DNA of 64,000 nt from Salminus brasiliensis (lineage: Eukaryota > Chordata > Actinopteri > Characiformes > Bryconidae). Where the stretch lies: positions 24,551,709 through 24,615,708 of the forward strand of contig NC_132896.1 in the NCBI RefSeq assembly GCF_030463535.1, in the 5' to 3' direction. The notes beneath the pieces were generated by a model. That model had not been told where the DNA came from and did not search any database. It worked only from the letters and a program-made list of their open reading frames with translations. Shown piece by piece: positions 1-12,860 of this stretch (within the stretch, counting starts at the first letter, position 1; each line of letters begins with the position of its first letter). A program made the translations under genes and the position numbers.

Positions 1-853
1 ACTGATCAACTTTTTTTGTTTCTGTATTTTGCCCTAAAACACCCTGTATTTGCCACTTCACCATGAATGATCCTGTAGACCATAAACATCTTTAAGACAA
101 AGAACAATTATATCACAAAATGATCTCTTAGGCAACTAAAAAGTGTATTAAAAGAAATAACTGTATGGGGAATAGTTTTAAGGCCTTTGGATGTCCGGGT
201 TTCATCACCACCACTGTGAATGATCGACTTAAAACTTTTTTTTCGATATTAGTGACACTCTCTTCAGGTGATCGCTTCTGCCATCACTGGTGTAGAGTGC
301 ACAGTGCTTAGCAGCAGGTGGTGTGAGCAGTACAGTGAGTTTCGAAATGACTCAAGTTCCTCATAAACTGCACATTTCACTGAACGTTGAATCCTTTTTA
401 ATAATCTACTCATTCAGAAGTTAAGAAAAACAATAGTGGAAAGTTCAGATTTGCTGGGTGAGGGTGAATAACATTTCTTTAAATTATACTGTAATGTGAA
501 GATAAGATGGGCACTCTACAACAACATGTAACGATTTGTAAAATGTATTTTTGCTCTTTTACTGCCACAAAGCAAGGTGAACCACATGTTGGTGAACAGT
601 GAGTGGGTATGTATGAGTGACCCACTGTGATCACAGGGTCTCACAGGTTAGTTTAGCTATTTATTGTGGTATGGCAAGTTTTAACTTCATTACATGTTAC
701 CAATGGGTTAGTTCATGTTTTTACTGGTGTATTGCCATGGAACAAACTATTTATTATTTAGTACTAGGTAGGGCCATTTTGCATTGACTGTTGTAATGAA
801 GACTTACTGTTTGGTCAGTAGTTTCAGTAAGCTCCTTAATAAGAAATTCACAG
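1..853 (+). other. chmp1b intron 1 (partial)
   Basis: Non-coding sequence before the first visible chmp1b exon, inferred to be the 3' part of intron 1 because the reading frame enters at 854 in phase 2. No first-exon candidate, CpG-rich promoter or recognisable repeat is seen here. Confidence 0.6.
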
Positions 854-951
854 AGCATCTTTTCAACCTCAAGTTTGCGGCCAAAGAACTGGAACGGAAT
901 GCAAAGAAATGTGACAAAGAAGAAAAAGCTGAAAAAGCCAAAGTGAAAAAG
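854..951 (+). CDS. chmp1b: chmp1b exon 2
   Basis: Acceptor AG at 852-853, donor GT at 952. It completes a Lys codon and then gives 32 codons, [12 protein letters not shown]... to ...KAKVKK. This is the positively charged alpha-1 helix that contacts membrane and partner subunits in ESCRT-III proteins. It ends in phase 0. Confidence 0.95.
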
Positions 952-3538
952 GTAACACATTTTAGCCCAGAGGTGTGGTATAGTTGCATATGCTGCCTGG
1001 CGTTTTTAAGAACACCAGCACATTGCCCAATAAGCTGTGCCAGTAAGGCTTGCTTGATTTTACTGTGTCTTGTGGAATTGTCTCTAAAGCTTTAAATGAA
1101 TCTTGACCATCAGTAATTGACCAAGTTGCTACTACAGTATAATACTGCTACATGGCATACAGGCTATCCAGAAAGGCAATATGGAAGTAGCACGGATACA
1201 TGCAGAAAATGCAATTCGTCAGAAGAACCAGTCCATCAACTTCTTGCGGATGAGTGCTCGTGTGGATGCAGTGGCTACCCGTGTCCAGACTGCAGTAACA
1301 ATGAATAAGGTCAACTTTATTTATGTTTGTAACCACATATGGCAAGGATAATTTGTATAAACGGGCTACTACCCGTTCATCATTGCTTGTCCTTTTCACA
1401 ACTGTGGGGTAAATATTGGGAAAAATGTTTGGAAGTGTTCATTTTGGAGTTGAAATGACAGGGGTTGGACACATGCCCTTGTTTAGAGTGACATCTACCT
1501 GTGAGGTTAAGAAATTATATATATATAGAAATATATATGCCTGTGATATGATCTCCTATGTCAGCACTTTTATGTTTTGAGATTTTATTTGTTTATTATA
1601 TTTTATTTATTTATTTAATTTTCAGGTCACCAAATCCATGGCAGGTGTGGTTAAGTCTATGGATTCCACTCTGAAAAGCATGAACTTGGAAAAGGTGAAG
1701 TAATGTTTTGGATTCCTGGGCTCTGAATCAGGTTTTTAACCTGTTGTTTAAATAAATGTTAGATGCATACGGCAGCTAGTTACCCCATGCAATACATCTC
1801 TTCGCTTGGTCTTTGATTAATCTTTGTCCTGCATAATCTACTGTTTTTCTTGATCTCAGTACACCTGATCTAACTAATCCAGGTCTAGTTTCCCAAAAGC
1901 CTAGTTTTAACTGGTAAGGAGAGTGTTTGGTGCGATACTCACTCTTCCATAGAAATCTAAGTTAGTTTTTATTTCTGTAAGTTTCTAATGTATGTGGTTC
2001 AATTTGTTTGTAGCGTCATAACAAGATATGCCAATAAAATTAGCCAAATAACTGAAAACCGTTGGGCTCAGCAATTGAGCCAGAATTAGAGCAGATGATA
2101 TAAGGTTTCCATGGCTTTGAAAGGTAGTGTAATGTGTTTGAATGCCTAATGATGGTGAACATCTATATTCATTACACCTTATTAAGATTCAAGTAAAATT
2201 CAAGAGTGGTGACTGTTTTGTCTTGCAAAGATTTCAGCTCTTATGGACAAGTTTGAGTGTCAGTTTGAAACGCTGGATGTTCAGACAGCACAAATGGAGG
2301 ACACTATGGGCAACACCACCACATTAACCACGCCCCAGGTATTTCGTCCCATTTAGAAAAAGGGTGATTAGAAAGTGTGAAGTTAAAAAATATAAATTTG
2401 CTTTCCATTGGAAATTATACAAGCTATGCGTGGCATTGATTGCTTGAGTGCAATGGGTGCCTCTAAAAGTAGATACATTCACGAATTTTGCGAAGAGCCT
2501 GGATACATAGTAATACAGTATGTAAATAAATAAGATGTTTATTTAAGAATATAATAAGTACTATTTAAAATAACTTTGTGGGCTTTTATTCTACATTAGT
2601 TATTATATAAAACCACTATGAAAGCTGATCATGTATTTCTACAGAATGAAGTGGAGTCTCTAATGCATGAGATGGCAGATGAAGCTGGGTAAGCTACTGC
2701 TAGTTTTTTATTTTGTAATACGTTTACTACTGCATTTCCATAAACATTAATTATCAGTTTAGTACATTGTTTGCGTTTAGTATTTTGTATATTTGCACTA
2801 CTTTTGTTTTCTGTCATTGATAGTTTCCTCCTCATTTCATCCTCATATATTCCAACCTGCACAAAAAATCATGACCTTTACATACCCATACCTGGCATTA
2901 ATACCTAACATTTTAAAGTCAATCACTGGCTTCTACTGTGGCCTAGTCTTTGCTCCAAATTGGTTTGGTATATGGAAATTACCTTATATGTTACTTGCTT
3001 GAATGGTTCTATAGAGCATATTAGCCCATCACAGTTCATAGAATGATCACATAGGCACTACTTAGAATGCTTCTGTAGCTAGCCTACGTGTTACCCAGAC
3101 CTGGGGGCTGGTAATGGGTGGCTTGAGGATTGGAAAAATGTGGAGGTGGTGTCGCTTGTTTTGTATATACTTCTCCTTTGGCAGCTTTTACTGTTTGACT
3201 CCTGTGGGGAGTTCTTCAGCACGGAGGTATAAACAAGTGATGTGTGTATTTCAACGAGGCAGTTTTGTCAGCCAGTCCTTCTTCAGCAAATCACACCCCC
3301 AGTCACTGCCCACTGAGCCTGCTATGTATAGCCTCAGACAGGAAGAGAAGGCAGCAGCTTGAGAACCCCCGCCTCAGCTAAATGCCCCAAGCTGGCCCAC
3401 TGTTTAGCTTGACTGCACATCTACCAGTCTGATCAATAGCACTCTGTCTCACCCACGTGCTTGTGTTTCATACTCTCCACTGTGTGGCTTTAAAATGGAA
3501 TGAACAGCACTGTGGGCTGTTCCACAGAGGCCCTAAAG

Positions 3539-3601
<63 letters not shown>

Positions 3602-4683
3602 TCTTTTTTTTTCCTCCAGCAGAGGTCACCAGTGGGGCTAGTAATTCTGAATTCTAAGAAGGACCCTGTTAATCAACCTATTTGACTTTTTTTTACACAG
3701 TGATTTGATGTATTTGTTTTTTTGTGTCAAAGGTTGGATCTGAATATGGAGCTTCCTCAGGAACAGACAGGCTCTATTGGCACTAGTGTAGCATCAGCTG
3801 AACAGGTAAAGCACAACAACTTAATCAGTGCAGAACTTGCATGTGTAAAGTTTAAGTCAGGCCAACTGTTATATAGTAAATTCTAAAGTAACGATTACGT
3901 TCAACAACTCAATTGGTTTGGTCAAAACTGTTTACTGTTTGTATCTGCAGATAACTTTCCTTATCACATGAAATATGGTCTTCCTATTTTCAGATTCCTG
4001 ACCATGGAAAGATGTGTATTAATGGGATTAGAGCTTATTTCCTTCTTCTTGCCAAGCAGGCACTTAGCCGGTTGCATCACTCTAGATGAAACCATGTACA
4101 TATTTGTGGCTAAGAAACAATGGAAAGGTAAATTTACAAGTAAATATCTTAGAAGTATGTTTTTGCTCTAGAACGTAGGTTTGAATTCCAGAAGCACCTC
4201 AGCCCTCCATGATCAGAAGTCTGACAATGGAATGCCTCCTGCTGTGTGGTGGGGGAATCCTGACCTGCAGATGGAAATAAACAGTAAAGAAATTGAGGGA
4301 AAGGGATACAGACTAAACAGAAAAAAATTCATCTGCAGCTCATTTACTAATGTTTTGAAGGTATTGTTGACCTGAAATGCAGAACTGAATATGTGAGTTA
4401 AAAATAGACTAAAAAATCCTCTGTAATTAATTACTTTAACCCGGAAAATTTGTACAGTGTAATGCTTGGTACAGTTTAGTTCCTTCTATGTCATATAAGT
4501 GCTAGTACCTTATGGTAGGGATAATGTTTTAGCACCTTTTTTATATACATATATACACATACATCATGTGGTCTGTGATTACAGAGAGTATTGCTATAAT
4601 TTCTCCCTGACCTGTTGCTGGGAATTGTTTGCTTGCAGGATGAGCTCTCTCGAAGGCTGGCCAGACTACGGGACCAAATCTAG
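854..4683 (+). CDS. chmp1b: chmp1b, ESCRT-III subunit (5' exon outside window)
   Basis: Charged multivesicular body protein 1B, a small ESCRT-III subunit that polymerises on membranes in multivesicular-body sorting, cytokinesis and tubule remodelling. Coding exons are 854-951, 1163-1309, 1626-1694, 2231-2338, 2645-2688, 3733-3805 and 4639-4683, all with AG/GT borders and compatible phases. The 194 visible residues plus the expected five-residue first exon give 199, the usual family length. The basic N-terminal helix ([12 protein letters not shown]) and the acidic C-terminal half are typical. The protein ends [14 protein letters not shown], a MIM1 helix that in the family binds MIT domains of VPS4 and spastin. 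The first visible exon starts in phase 2, completing a Lys codon, and no exon ending in ATGGAAA plus a donor occurs in 1-853, so the start codon lies to the left. CHMP1A is less likely: the central and C-terminal residues fit CHMP1B. Confidence 0.96.
1163..1309 (+). CDS. chmp1b: chmp1b exon 3
   Basis: 49 codons from [20 protein letters not shown] to QTAVTMNK, phase 0 to phase 0, acceptor AG at 1161-1162 and donor GT at 1310. It encodes the long alpha-2 helical hairpin arm of the ESCRT-III fold. Confidence 0.95.
1626..1694 (+). CDS. chmp1b: chmp1b exon 4
   Basis: 23 codons, [20 protein letters not shown] then LEK, phase 0 on both sides. The acceptor follows a T-rich tract ending TTTTCAG at 1625; the donor is GTGAAG. 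Confidence 0.94.
2231..2338 (+). CDS. chmp1b: chmp1b exon 5
   Basis: 36 codons containing [20 protein letters not shown] and ending TTTLTTPQ, phase 0 on both sides. The acceptor is TTGCAAAG, a weaker AAG site; the donor is GTATTT. Confidence 0.94.
2645..2688 (+). CDS. chmp1b: chmp1b exon 6
   Basis: 14 codons plus two bases, [15 protein letters not shown], with the Gly codon split (GG|G) across the next intron. Acceptor CTACAG, donor GTAAGC. Confidence 0.94.
3541..3598. repeat. (TA)n microsatellite in chmp1b intron
   Basis: About 28 uninterrupted TA units within the intron preceding exon 7, about 135 bp before its acceptor. Confidence 0.97.
3733..3805 (+). CDS. chmp1b: chmp1b exon 7
   Basis: Completes the split Gly codon, then [24 protein letters not shown], 24 codons, ending in phase 0 at donor GTAAAG. 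This is the linker ahead of the MIM1 helix. Confidence 0.94.
4639..4683 (+). CDS. chmp1b: chmp1b last coding exon (MIM1 helix)
   Basis: 15 codons including TAG at 4681-4683, acceptor TTGCAG. It encodes [14 protein letters not shown]. The L-x-x-R-L-x-x-L-R spacing is the MIT-interacting motif type 1. Confidence 0.95.
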   Translation, partial: DELSRRLARLRDQI

Positions 4684-5836
4684 TCTTACATCAGTGCACG
4701 TAGACATATTAAAGCGTCTGAATTTAGGGTGACTGAGTCTTCAGGCCTGCAGATAGGGACTTGCTCTTGTAATGCATAAAAAGACCTGTGCATGTGATCA
4801 TGCTCTTATATGCCTCTTGATGGCACTGCTGAGCAAATAAGCTCATATTGCTCTGAGGGGACAAGAGCTGGATGGGTCCTCCTGTCATATCTTTGCCTAG
4901 AAGATTAAGAACCTATAGCTGCATAGGGATGTGCAATGGAAACTATAATGTGTATTTTGCGTACTTCTGCTATAGCACTTTTTTTCCTAACCATTGAAAG
5001 CATACTGAGGAACCGCCTAATTTAAAGTGTATGCTTTCAGAATGATTTATGGTGGCACTTTATTATTTTTATATTTTTAGGCAACACGAGAAGAAAGTCT
5101 GGATTTGTTTTTCTAGAAGGAGCTGCTTGTTAACACATTAGAAGGGCCTTAGTGTACTTGATGTAAACCACTGTGCAAGTTTGTGCACATAGTTGATGTA
5201 TGGGCATTGATCTTGCACTCGTCCATAGTCAATCTAGGGGGGGAAAAACTATCCAGCACGTGGCAGGTCAGAACAAACACCCTGATCTGATTGCTGGGAT
5301 GTGAAGTGCAACCTTACATGCACCTTGTTCAAATCAAGTATACCATAGGCTAAAGAAACAATAATGAAAATGTGGTCAAATTTTGTGTGAAAGGATTGTT
5401 GGATGCTCAAGTTACAAATGCTCCAGTCAAAAATCTGGCAAAATAAAAATAACAGCAGGTCTGTTTTAGTATTTCATGAAATTTTGCAGTGTCTGTATAA
5501 AGCCTAAAGTGCTGAAGCGTTTCTTAAACCAAATGTTATAATATATAAGCTTTTCTTCCACTCCTTTGTGTATTGCAGTCAAAATGGATCACTGTGTGGA
5601 TTCTATTTAACACACACAACTATTTATTTACTTATTTATTTATTTATTTATATATGTTTTGGAAGCATTTGCTGTGAATATGCATTGACTCAATATTCAA
5701 TTAAATTTGGGCACGTAGCCTTACTGTTATTTTTGCTTTTGCTTGATTGATTTCTTGAACAGTTACTAAACATCACATTTACTTTTTTGTTGTGTGGCAT
5801 TTGATCTCCCATTTTGATAACTTGGTAAACAATAAA
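4684..5836 (+). other. chmp1b 3' UTR (putative)
   Basis: AT-rich sequence after the chmp1b stop. Candidate poly(A) signals AATAAA occur at 5442-5447, 5831-5836 and 6064-6069, so alternative 3' ends are possible. A TTTA-rich tract lies at about 5625-5652. Confidence 0.55.
5831..5836 (+). terminator. Poly(A) signal, chmp1b
   Basis: Canonical AATAAA in the chmp1b sense, followed by T/G-rich sequence. An upstream AATAAA at 5442-5447 is an alternative. Confidence 0.45.
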
Positions 5837-5839
5837 CAC

Positions 5840-8800
5840 TTTTCTTGCAATTTGAGTACTGTTTGAATACCACTTTGCACCTGCCTCAGGTGCTGTCAGT
5901 TAATTTGGCCTTATCTGTTTACTTTCTAAATGCTGAGATGTTATCTGTAATGTGTTGCTTTCTATCTGTTCCATGTGTTCTATTAAAGACAGATGATTTG
6001 AATTTTACGCTGTCTACACTTTGCCCTATTGGAAGCTCCTGAGCACCTCCAAAAGAACCTGCTAATAAATCCTATCTAACAAACTGATTGTCCAAGATCT
6101 TGCACTGTGTTTATTTACTACTAATTGTAAAATATACCTCCCATCAATACAGATAAACACAGATTTTTTGAGAGACCTTTTTGCTTGAATCAGAAAACAT
6201 CTCTTTTTTTCTGCTTGTTGTAATCACTCATTATTGCAGCTCTGACAGCGTAGATCAGCTTCTCCTCAATCTGAGCAGCTCAAAGACTGGGAGCTTATTG
6301 TGCCGTAAATGGTCAGCTTTGATAGCAGCCCGTGGTCCACTCTTTCGGTCTCTCTTCTCCGGCTCTACAACAGGAAACAGATGGAAGGTCAAAAGTCTCA
6401 CCTGGGTCGGAAGCGGCGTTCAGTCACTCGCATGCCAAGCCATCATTACCCTGCGATGAAGGGAGCATTCTATCTGACTCAGCTGCAACCAATTTCAGGT
6501 ACTGAGTGCGGTCCGTGTGCCGACGGATCCTGCCAGGGCTTGGACACATGACCTCTGGCTCCCAGGGAAAACCCATCTTGGCCAATTATAATCAAGAGCC
6601 TTTGACTGACGGCCCAGCTGGGCAGAAGCCTCCATTATGCACATTGGCACAGACAATTTTATTACCTGTTGTTATGCCATTACATTACTTACCATCCCCT
6701 CAGCCAGGGATGCTAATTCAAAGCAGGGATCCGATTCAGGCTGCTCCCTTGGAGGGGATAGGACAGCCCTGAAACCATTATCCTGGCAATTGTGTGTATT
6801 CGGAGTGATCTTTAAAAGCTGTCGTGCCTTCTTTGTCAAAATGAAGTCTGTGGTTTTGAATAGCGTTGTAAATTATATGAGGTATAGAAGGCTTATTATT
6901 GTTTAGGTCCACATTATTTTTGGGATATTTTAGAAAGCATGACATCGTACAAAGTAGAAACTATTAATACAGTATATTCACTACATTTATATATACATAT
7001 TTAAAATGTTGCTTAACAGATGCATTACACTGGAAAATTACTGCCTGTGCTGTGCTATTTATGTCTTTGTGTGTCTTGTTAAACAGCAGGCAAGTCATTT
7101 TCCTGAATTCTATTATTCACATGGTTGTTGATAGGCAGGACCCCACCACTGGCAACATCTCTCAGCCTATTTTCACCCTTGTACCAACGTTTGTGAGACA
7201 TGGGGGGGAGACAGGCACTCAGTTGTTGTCAGAGGCAGCAGGAGATTTACTAAAGCTGCTGAGGTGAGGACGGCAAGTTTCCGCTCCCTGTACAAAAGGG
7301 GGGACTACACCATAACTCCTACTGGGTTTTCTTTCTGGGCCTGGATGCTGAGTGCTTGTGGTGGCCCCACAGATGGGGAGTTTGGTGCTGGAGCTGAAAG
7401 CTAAGCATCGAACATACAGGATAATGGTGGTCCTCTGGCTCCTGCCTCCACTCCTGGGTGAAATCGTAGCAATTCTTTGAAGGCAGTAGGGCACGGCACA
7501 GATGGAGTCCGCTGATGTGTGATAGTGTGGGCCTTTAATTCCCCCTTCTCATGTTGAAACATTTAATTTCGGAAATGTCGGAAAGAGCAAGGCAACCAGC
7601 AGACACAGGAAGCTGCGTGGATTGGTTCCGCTTGCTCTGGTGGGGCATGTGTGTCCAATCGCTTCAGCAAAGGGCTTTCCCCAGCTTCCTTTACACACAT
7701 GCACACACAGGGCATCTGTTGATGACCCCGCCGCCATGCATGGTGCTTCCTCACAGATGTGTTAACGCTGCTTTTAATTTGTTTTTATTGCTTTTCGCCA
7801 CTGCAGCTGGCCCTATCATTCCCACTTCCCAACTCTATGGGTCATTAAGCTTAAAACAGCCCTAGACTTCATCCTAGTAACTGAGTGCCTGTCTCCCCCC
7901 CATGTCACTAATATCTATTACAGTACCTCAGTGTATGGACAAGAAAACCCTATCCCACCGACCCAACTTCAAATGTGAGACGTTTTACTGCGATGCCCTC
8001 TTGCACTGATGGTCAGGCTGATTGACTGCTGAAGAAGGACGTGCAGGGTTGTCATAACACACTTTACTGTCCACAGGGCCATGACAGGCCACTGTGTTTT
8101 ATGGGACTGGGAGGTCAAAGTCAAAAGGTTAATAAGGTATCTTCTTCTGCTCAGTTGGTGACAGGATGGCTGGCTACTGAACTTGGCTGTGTTCAGCAGA
8201 GAAACTATTAGGTCAACTAAGGCAATGACTAAATAAAACGCCTGCCTTTGCAGTATAAGATAAAAGCATTAGCACATCTTACGGCACCACTGTTTCCTGA
8301 GACCCTATGTAGTATGAAAGACAATGCCAAGCACACTCCTTGTGTGTACGGACATTACCACATGTGTGTATGTGATGATGAAGATTAGCAGTCAGCCTGG
8401 AGCTGGAGAAAGGGGAGAGGGAGGAAAAATGTGCACATATGGAAAAGTGCTTGACGGCCTGCAGTTAGTCACACTCCTGCGTCTCTAATTGAATTACCGT
8501 TGACAGCACACCACAGGCCGAGCAGTAGACCCTAAGCAGCCGACAGGCAGGGTGTGAGTGTGCCGGGGAGTCGGGCATTCGCCCTGAAATCAATTACCAG
8601 CACAAGGGGCCAGGGGATCCGGGCCCACCGGCCACATCCTGCAGGTCAGGCCTGGGACTGACAGCAGCATCTGGGACTGTCCTACTGCACTGACCTTAAA
8701 GCTGCACTTGAAAGCAGGCTTTGCAGGGAGTGGGCATGGGGTGGCTCTAAATCACCTGCTTGCCTTTGCCACCTGATACCTCGGACTGGAGCATCCCATG

Positions 8801-11800
8801 CACTGGCACTAAGGGGCTGTGTGGTTGTGGGGGGTGGGGTGGAAAGAAAAGATAACCTGTCACAGACAGGAAGCAGGCAAAGCCAAGCACCATCAATCCT
8901 GGGAAGGTGGACATGTCAGAGTATGGGTTATTATCTGATCACTTCAAAACCATTGAAAAGCACCGCATATCACTGACTGGGCTCACTATTTCTATAATAG
9001 CTTGAACTCCAGAAGTCTAAAAAGGGAGAGATGAGGACAGTGGGCATCTTTTCCAACCCAGGCAGGGCTTTGTGTAAGAAAGATCCTCAAAAGATGATGA
9101 GCGAGCTGTTGTCTCTTGAATATGACAGTTGATTTCACCCCTTTCCTCTAGCTCTCTTAGCAGGCACTTTGATTTTGGAGAGGTGTCACGGAGACCGAAG
9201 AACTTATTCTATCATTTCTAATGAACCTAATTCCAGAAATGGAGCATTAACAAGGTATTCTGAGGGCATTCAGCAGCTACAGAGTCTTAGTACACAACCC
9301 TCATTCTCATTCTGCATAGGGTTCATTTGTCCACAACTACGTAAGTGCAGACTTCACCTGTAACCACCAGTTCCTCTATGCAGAACTTCTGAAACTTGAT
9401 TTCTGGAGAAGACATCAGACCATGCATTAGGGAGTTGTATGGGGGCGAGACTACAAACGAGGATGATGGACAGCAGGGGTCACAAAGTGGAAAGTGTTTT
9501 GTTGATCCAGCATGAGGTCCCTGAGACTTGCTGACAGGTTTCTCCACAGTTCACTTCCCCTTTGCACAGCTGAGGGCTGCTTTACCACAGAGAGTAATTA
9601 GGGGAGTGTGCTGTAGAAAGTTTCTGGGGAAGGGATTTATGTGTAATCAGGCCGTGTTGAAGTGAAAGACCACTGATAAATAGCACTCCTCTAACCTATA
9701 CTAGAAAGAACTGGAGCTGCCATGAACTGTCCATGTTTTAGGATTTAACAAATCTTTTTGTAGGTGTGGAACATAAAAGGAACTATTGGTTCCAGATAGC
9801 TCAGAAGTGACTGGATTTGTTTTATTGTTCCTCAGATTTGTTTGGATTGCTCATGGATGTGTGAACACTGTTGGGGTTGTTAACACCGCTGGAAAGGAGT
9901 CCAAGTGATGGATGACATCAGAGTGTGAGAAGGGAAGGTCGCCCACAAAAACAGAACCCAAGTGCCTGGCTGCCATGAGCCTGGTTGGGAGGCCATGTGT
10001 GAAAACTGCTTTCACTTGTGCCTGACCCCAACAAGTAAATGGTGCATAGGCTGAACACATGCCTGACCGACACCAGACCTGACCCCTCTACTTCAGTGGC
10101 AGCAGGTAGGCAGTTACACAGTAGTGCTAGTAATGCACAACATAGTAATTCACATTCTGTGACTCATACCAGAGAAAACTAGGCAGAACAATCGCTGTAC
10201 TCAAGACTGATTCAGAGACTCGTTACTAAAGGACTTTCTAAGATTTACATTTCAGTGTGTGAAGGAGAAAAATGTTTGTGACATTTGTATAAGTGCCTAC
10301 AAGTATGCCTTTAAGTGACTGGACAGTGAAATGGTGAAATGTAGGGTGTACATACAGGCAGTTGTGGTTTACAGCTAAAGAGCTAAATACGCCTCAGTGG
10401 CCTAAAGCAGACCTGCTGTTTGATAGAGGAGAAGAGGACCGCTTAATAAGCTGTTAAACTGCCCTTGCTTTTCACATTATTGGCTGGAGGTAATTCAATT
10501 TCAACAGCAGCTGGTTTCACTTGAAACTTTACAACACCGTTCAGTCACATCCCATAAGCTGACCTGATAAATAACCTTCTTTTATTGAGTTTGCAGAGCA
10601 AATACCGTCCAACATAAACCTCACATGAGGCAGCCTAATAGGACCCAAACCCTGACAGAGCCGCGGGGCATGTAATCGTACCAGAGGCACACCAAGACAG
10701 ACAGAGCACATGGGATTCCACAGCTCCCGCAAGAAATTGTACCAACCAGTCCCAGTCCATTAAGAGACAAATTGAACTAATTGTTTCATAGAGTGAAGCT
10801 TATCAATCGTGAGCATGGAAATAGATGTTTACAATCTATTTGTTGGTTGGAAATTGGTACAAGTGTGCAAGTCGTTAGTCTAAGATAATATTCATCAGTG
10901 ACGAGCTTGAGTTTCAGGCACCCTCCCCCACAAAGTTGTCAATCATTTTCCTTGCCAAATATCCAGTAGTCTGGCTTTTATACCATAATGTGAAATTTGT
11001 CCAAATGTAGTTAAAAATAAAAAAATAATAATTCAGGATTTTCTTTAACTGGGTTTCTCAAAAGGAGCTAGGAGATGACCTCATTATTTTCTGTTAAATG
11101 CAGTGTGTGAAAATTCAATGCAACATTTTCCTATGAGATTGCCAGAGAAGAAGTCTCGACTTGGTCCCCCTTTTTGGAGAATTCCTGGTGGCTTCATATC
11201 CTTCTACAATTATGGTTATGCTTTTATAATTGCACACATGAATTGTTCCACTTTAAAACAGGCTGAAAATGTGGCCATTTTGTGGGACAAACCTGTGTGT
11301 TACATAATATTGTTTCTGTTGGAGCTATGTCTTCATCAACCATCATAAAATTGTTTATATTCATGTACAAAAGTTATATATAAGTTTTGCGGATGTTTCA
11401 TCAGGCAAACGTCCATATGTGCAAGTGGAGGTATGGATGAAAAAAACAGATTGCAGTCAGGTGAAAACTTCCTTTCATTCAACCATTCAACGCATCAGTA
11501 CTCCGGATGATCTGCGGCAGCATCAGGAAGTCCTAATGGAAACCAGGCTTTTCCACCCAATTTGTTAGTGCTTGTGGGATGAAATAGACGGTTGGTGATT
11601 TGAAGCCCAAGTGCTCTGACTGACAGGGAGGCGTGGTTTGGTTTAATCCAATGCTATTAGTCTTGTTTAGGTTAAGGCTAAACTGATTAACAGGTGCAAA
11701 GTGTTTACACATGATCACGCAAGAATGTTTTTTAATTAAAAGTGCAAATTAAAATTTGTGGCGAGAAATAACACATATTGTATTTGATATGATGATTTTG

Positions 11801-12460
11801 CAAAAGAAATGAGATACAGAAAGTTGATTAAATGTAATTAATTCTTTCCTGGAGCAACCCTGACAAGATTACAGTTTTCTTTTTTACATTAACTGGGAAA
11901 ACAGGCCATTTCCACAGCTTTGGCTAATCCTTCTCAGTGAGCCTTGAAAAACGGAGAAGCTAGTTGTGGAAGAGAGCCCAGGTTCTTCCAAGCTGCAGTG
12001 GTAAATAGGAAAGGAGAGCTCCATGCATACAAGACAGACTTTCCTTGAGAATACAAATGAGGTGTACCACACGAATGCTTGCTCGTTTGCAGAGGTTTAC
12101 TTGGTGTCAGCTGTGTTTGGGTTTGGGATGAGAACTCAGGCCTGTGTGTGAAGTTCCTAAAACACGTGCCAGACAGAAAGGTAGACCTTAAACTGGAAAA
12201 GGTCATGTTTGATATCTCAACTTTTGAATTTGGAAACCTAGACTAGTGCTCATATAGTCTGCATGCAACATTTGTTCCATAAGTAGGTTTCACACAAATT
12301 TACCATCAGTAGTTTCAAAGGCTGCTCTCCAAAACACTTTTAGTGAGAAACCGAATGGTGGAAGAGGCTGAATGAAGACGGAAAGCTTATTCTTTATCTC
12401 ACATTAGCAACTGAAACTGAACACAAATGATGTAAGAGGGGATAGGTTCGACTAAACTGA
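5840..12460. other. Intergenic, chmp1b to tbx22
   Basis: About 6.6 kb between the convergent 3' ends of chmp1b and tbx22. No exon series was recognised. The stretches at 8460-8660 and 10540-10740 are GC-balanced, free of simple repeats and rich in TAATT or AATTAC cores, so they may be conserved non-coding elements. Open frames here are short and unlike known proteins. Confidence 0.5.
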
Positions 12461-12476
12461 CATATACATAGTATAC

Positions 12477-12482
12477 TTTAAT
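12477..12482 (-). terminator. Possible tbx22 poly(A) signal (ATTAAA)
   Basis: TTTAAT on the plus strand is ATTAAA in the tbx22 sense, about 380 bp after the stop codon. No canonical AATAAA was noticed closer. Assignment is tentative. Confidence 0.25.
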
Positions 12483-12860
12483 ACATACTTTTCAAAAATG
12501 GAAAAGTTGTCCAGTCAACTTAGTATAACAACAGGTAGCTAGAAAAATATTCCATAATCATAATACTTAATATTGGTTCAGTGAATAGGAAGATAATAAA
12601 AATGGCACCTGAAGTCCCTGTTATGTCCATTTCTTTGTACCATTTTAGTATAAACAAGCATTCTGTCCTTTGAAAAAAAATATTGTTTTCCAGCATTAGG
12701 TGTAAACTCTTTTGTACTCCACCAGTCTCCACGAGCATCCTGCACATTTTGCATTGACTCAAAACAGGGGATGACGGGGGGAACAGCAGCAATGTATTTT
12801 AAACATGGACCTGTTCACCCTATCTAGGGTGCAGTTCCCGCATTCCAGCATCAGACGAGG

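Noticed and set aside
1..853. Search for the chmp1b first coding exon
   Set aside because: The only GAAA-plus-donor (near 437) has no in-frame ATG upstream, so the start codon must lie outside the window.
3457..3685. Frames with poly Ile-Tyr
   Set aside because: Translation of the (TA)n repeat in a chmp1b intron.
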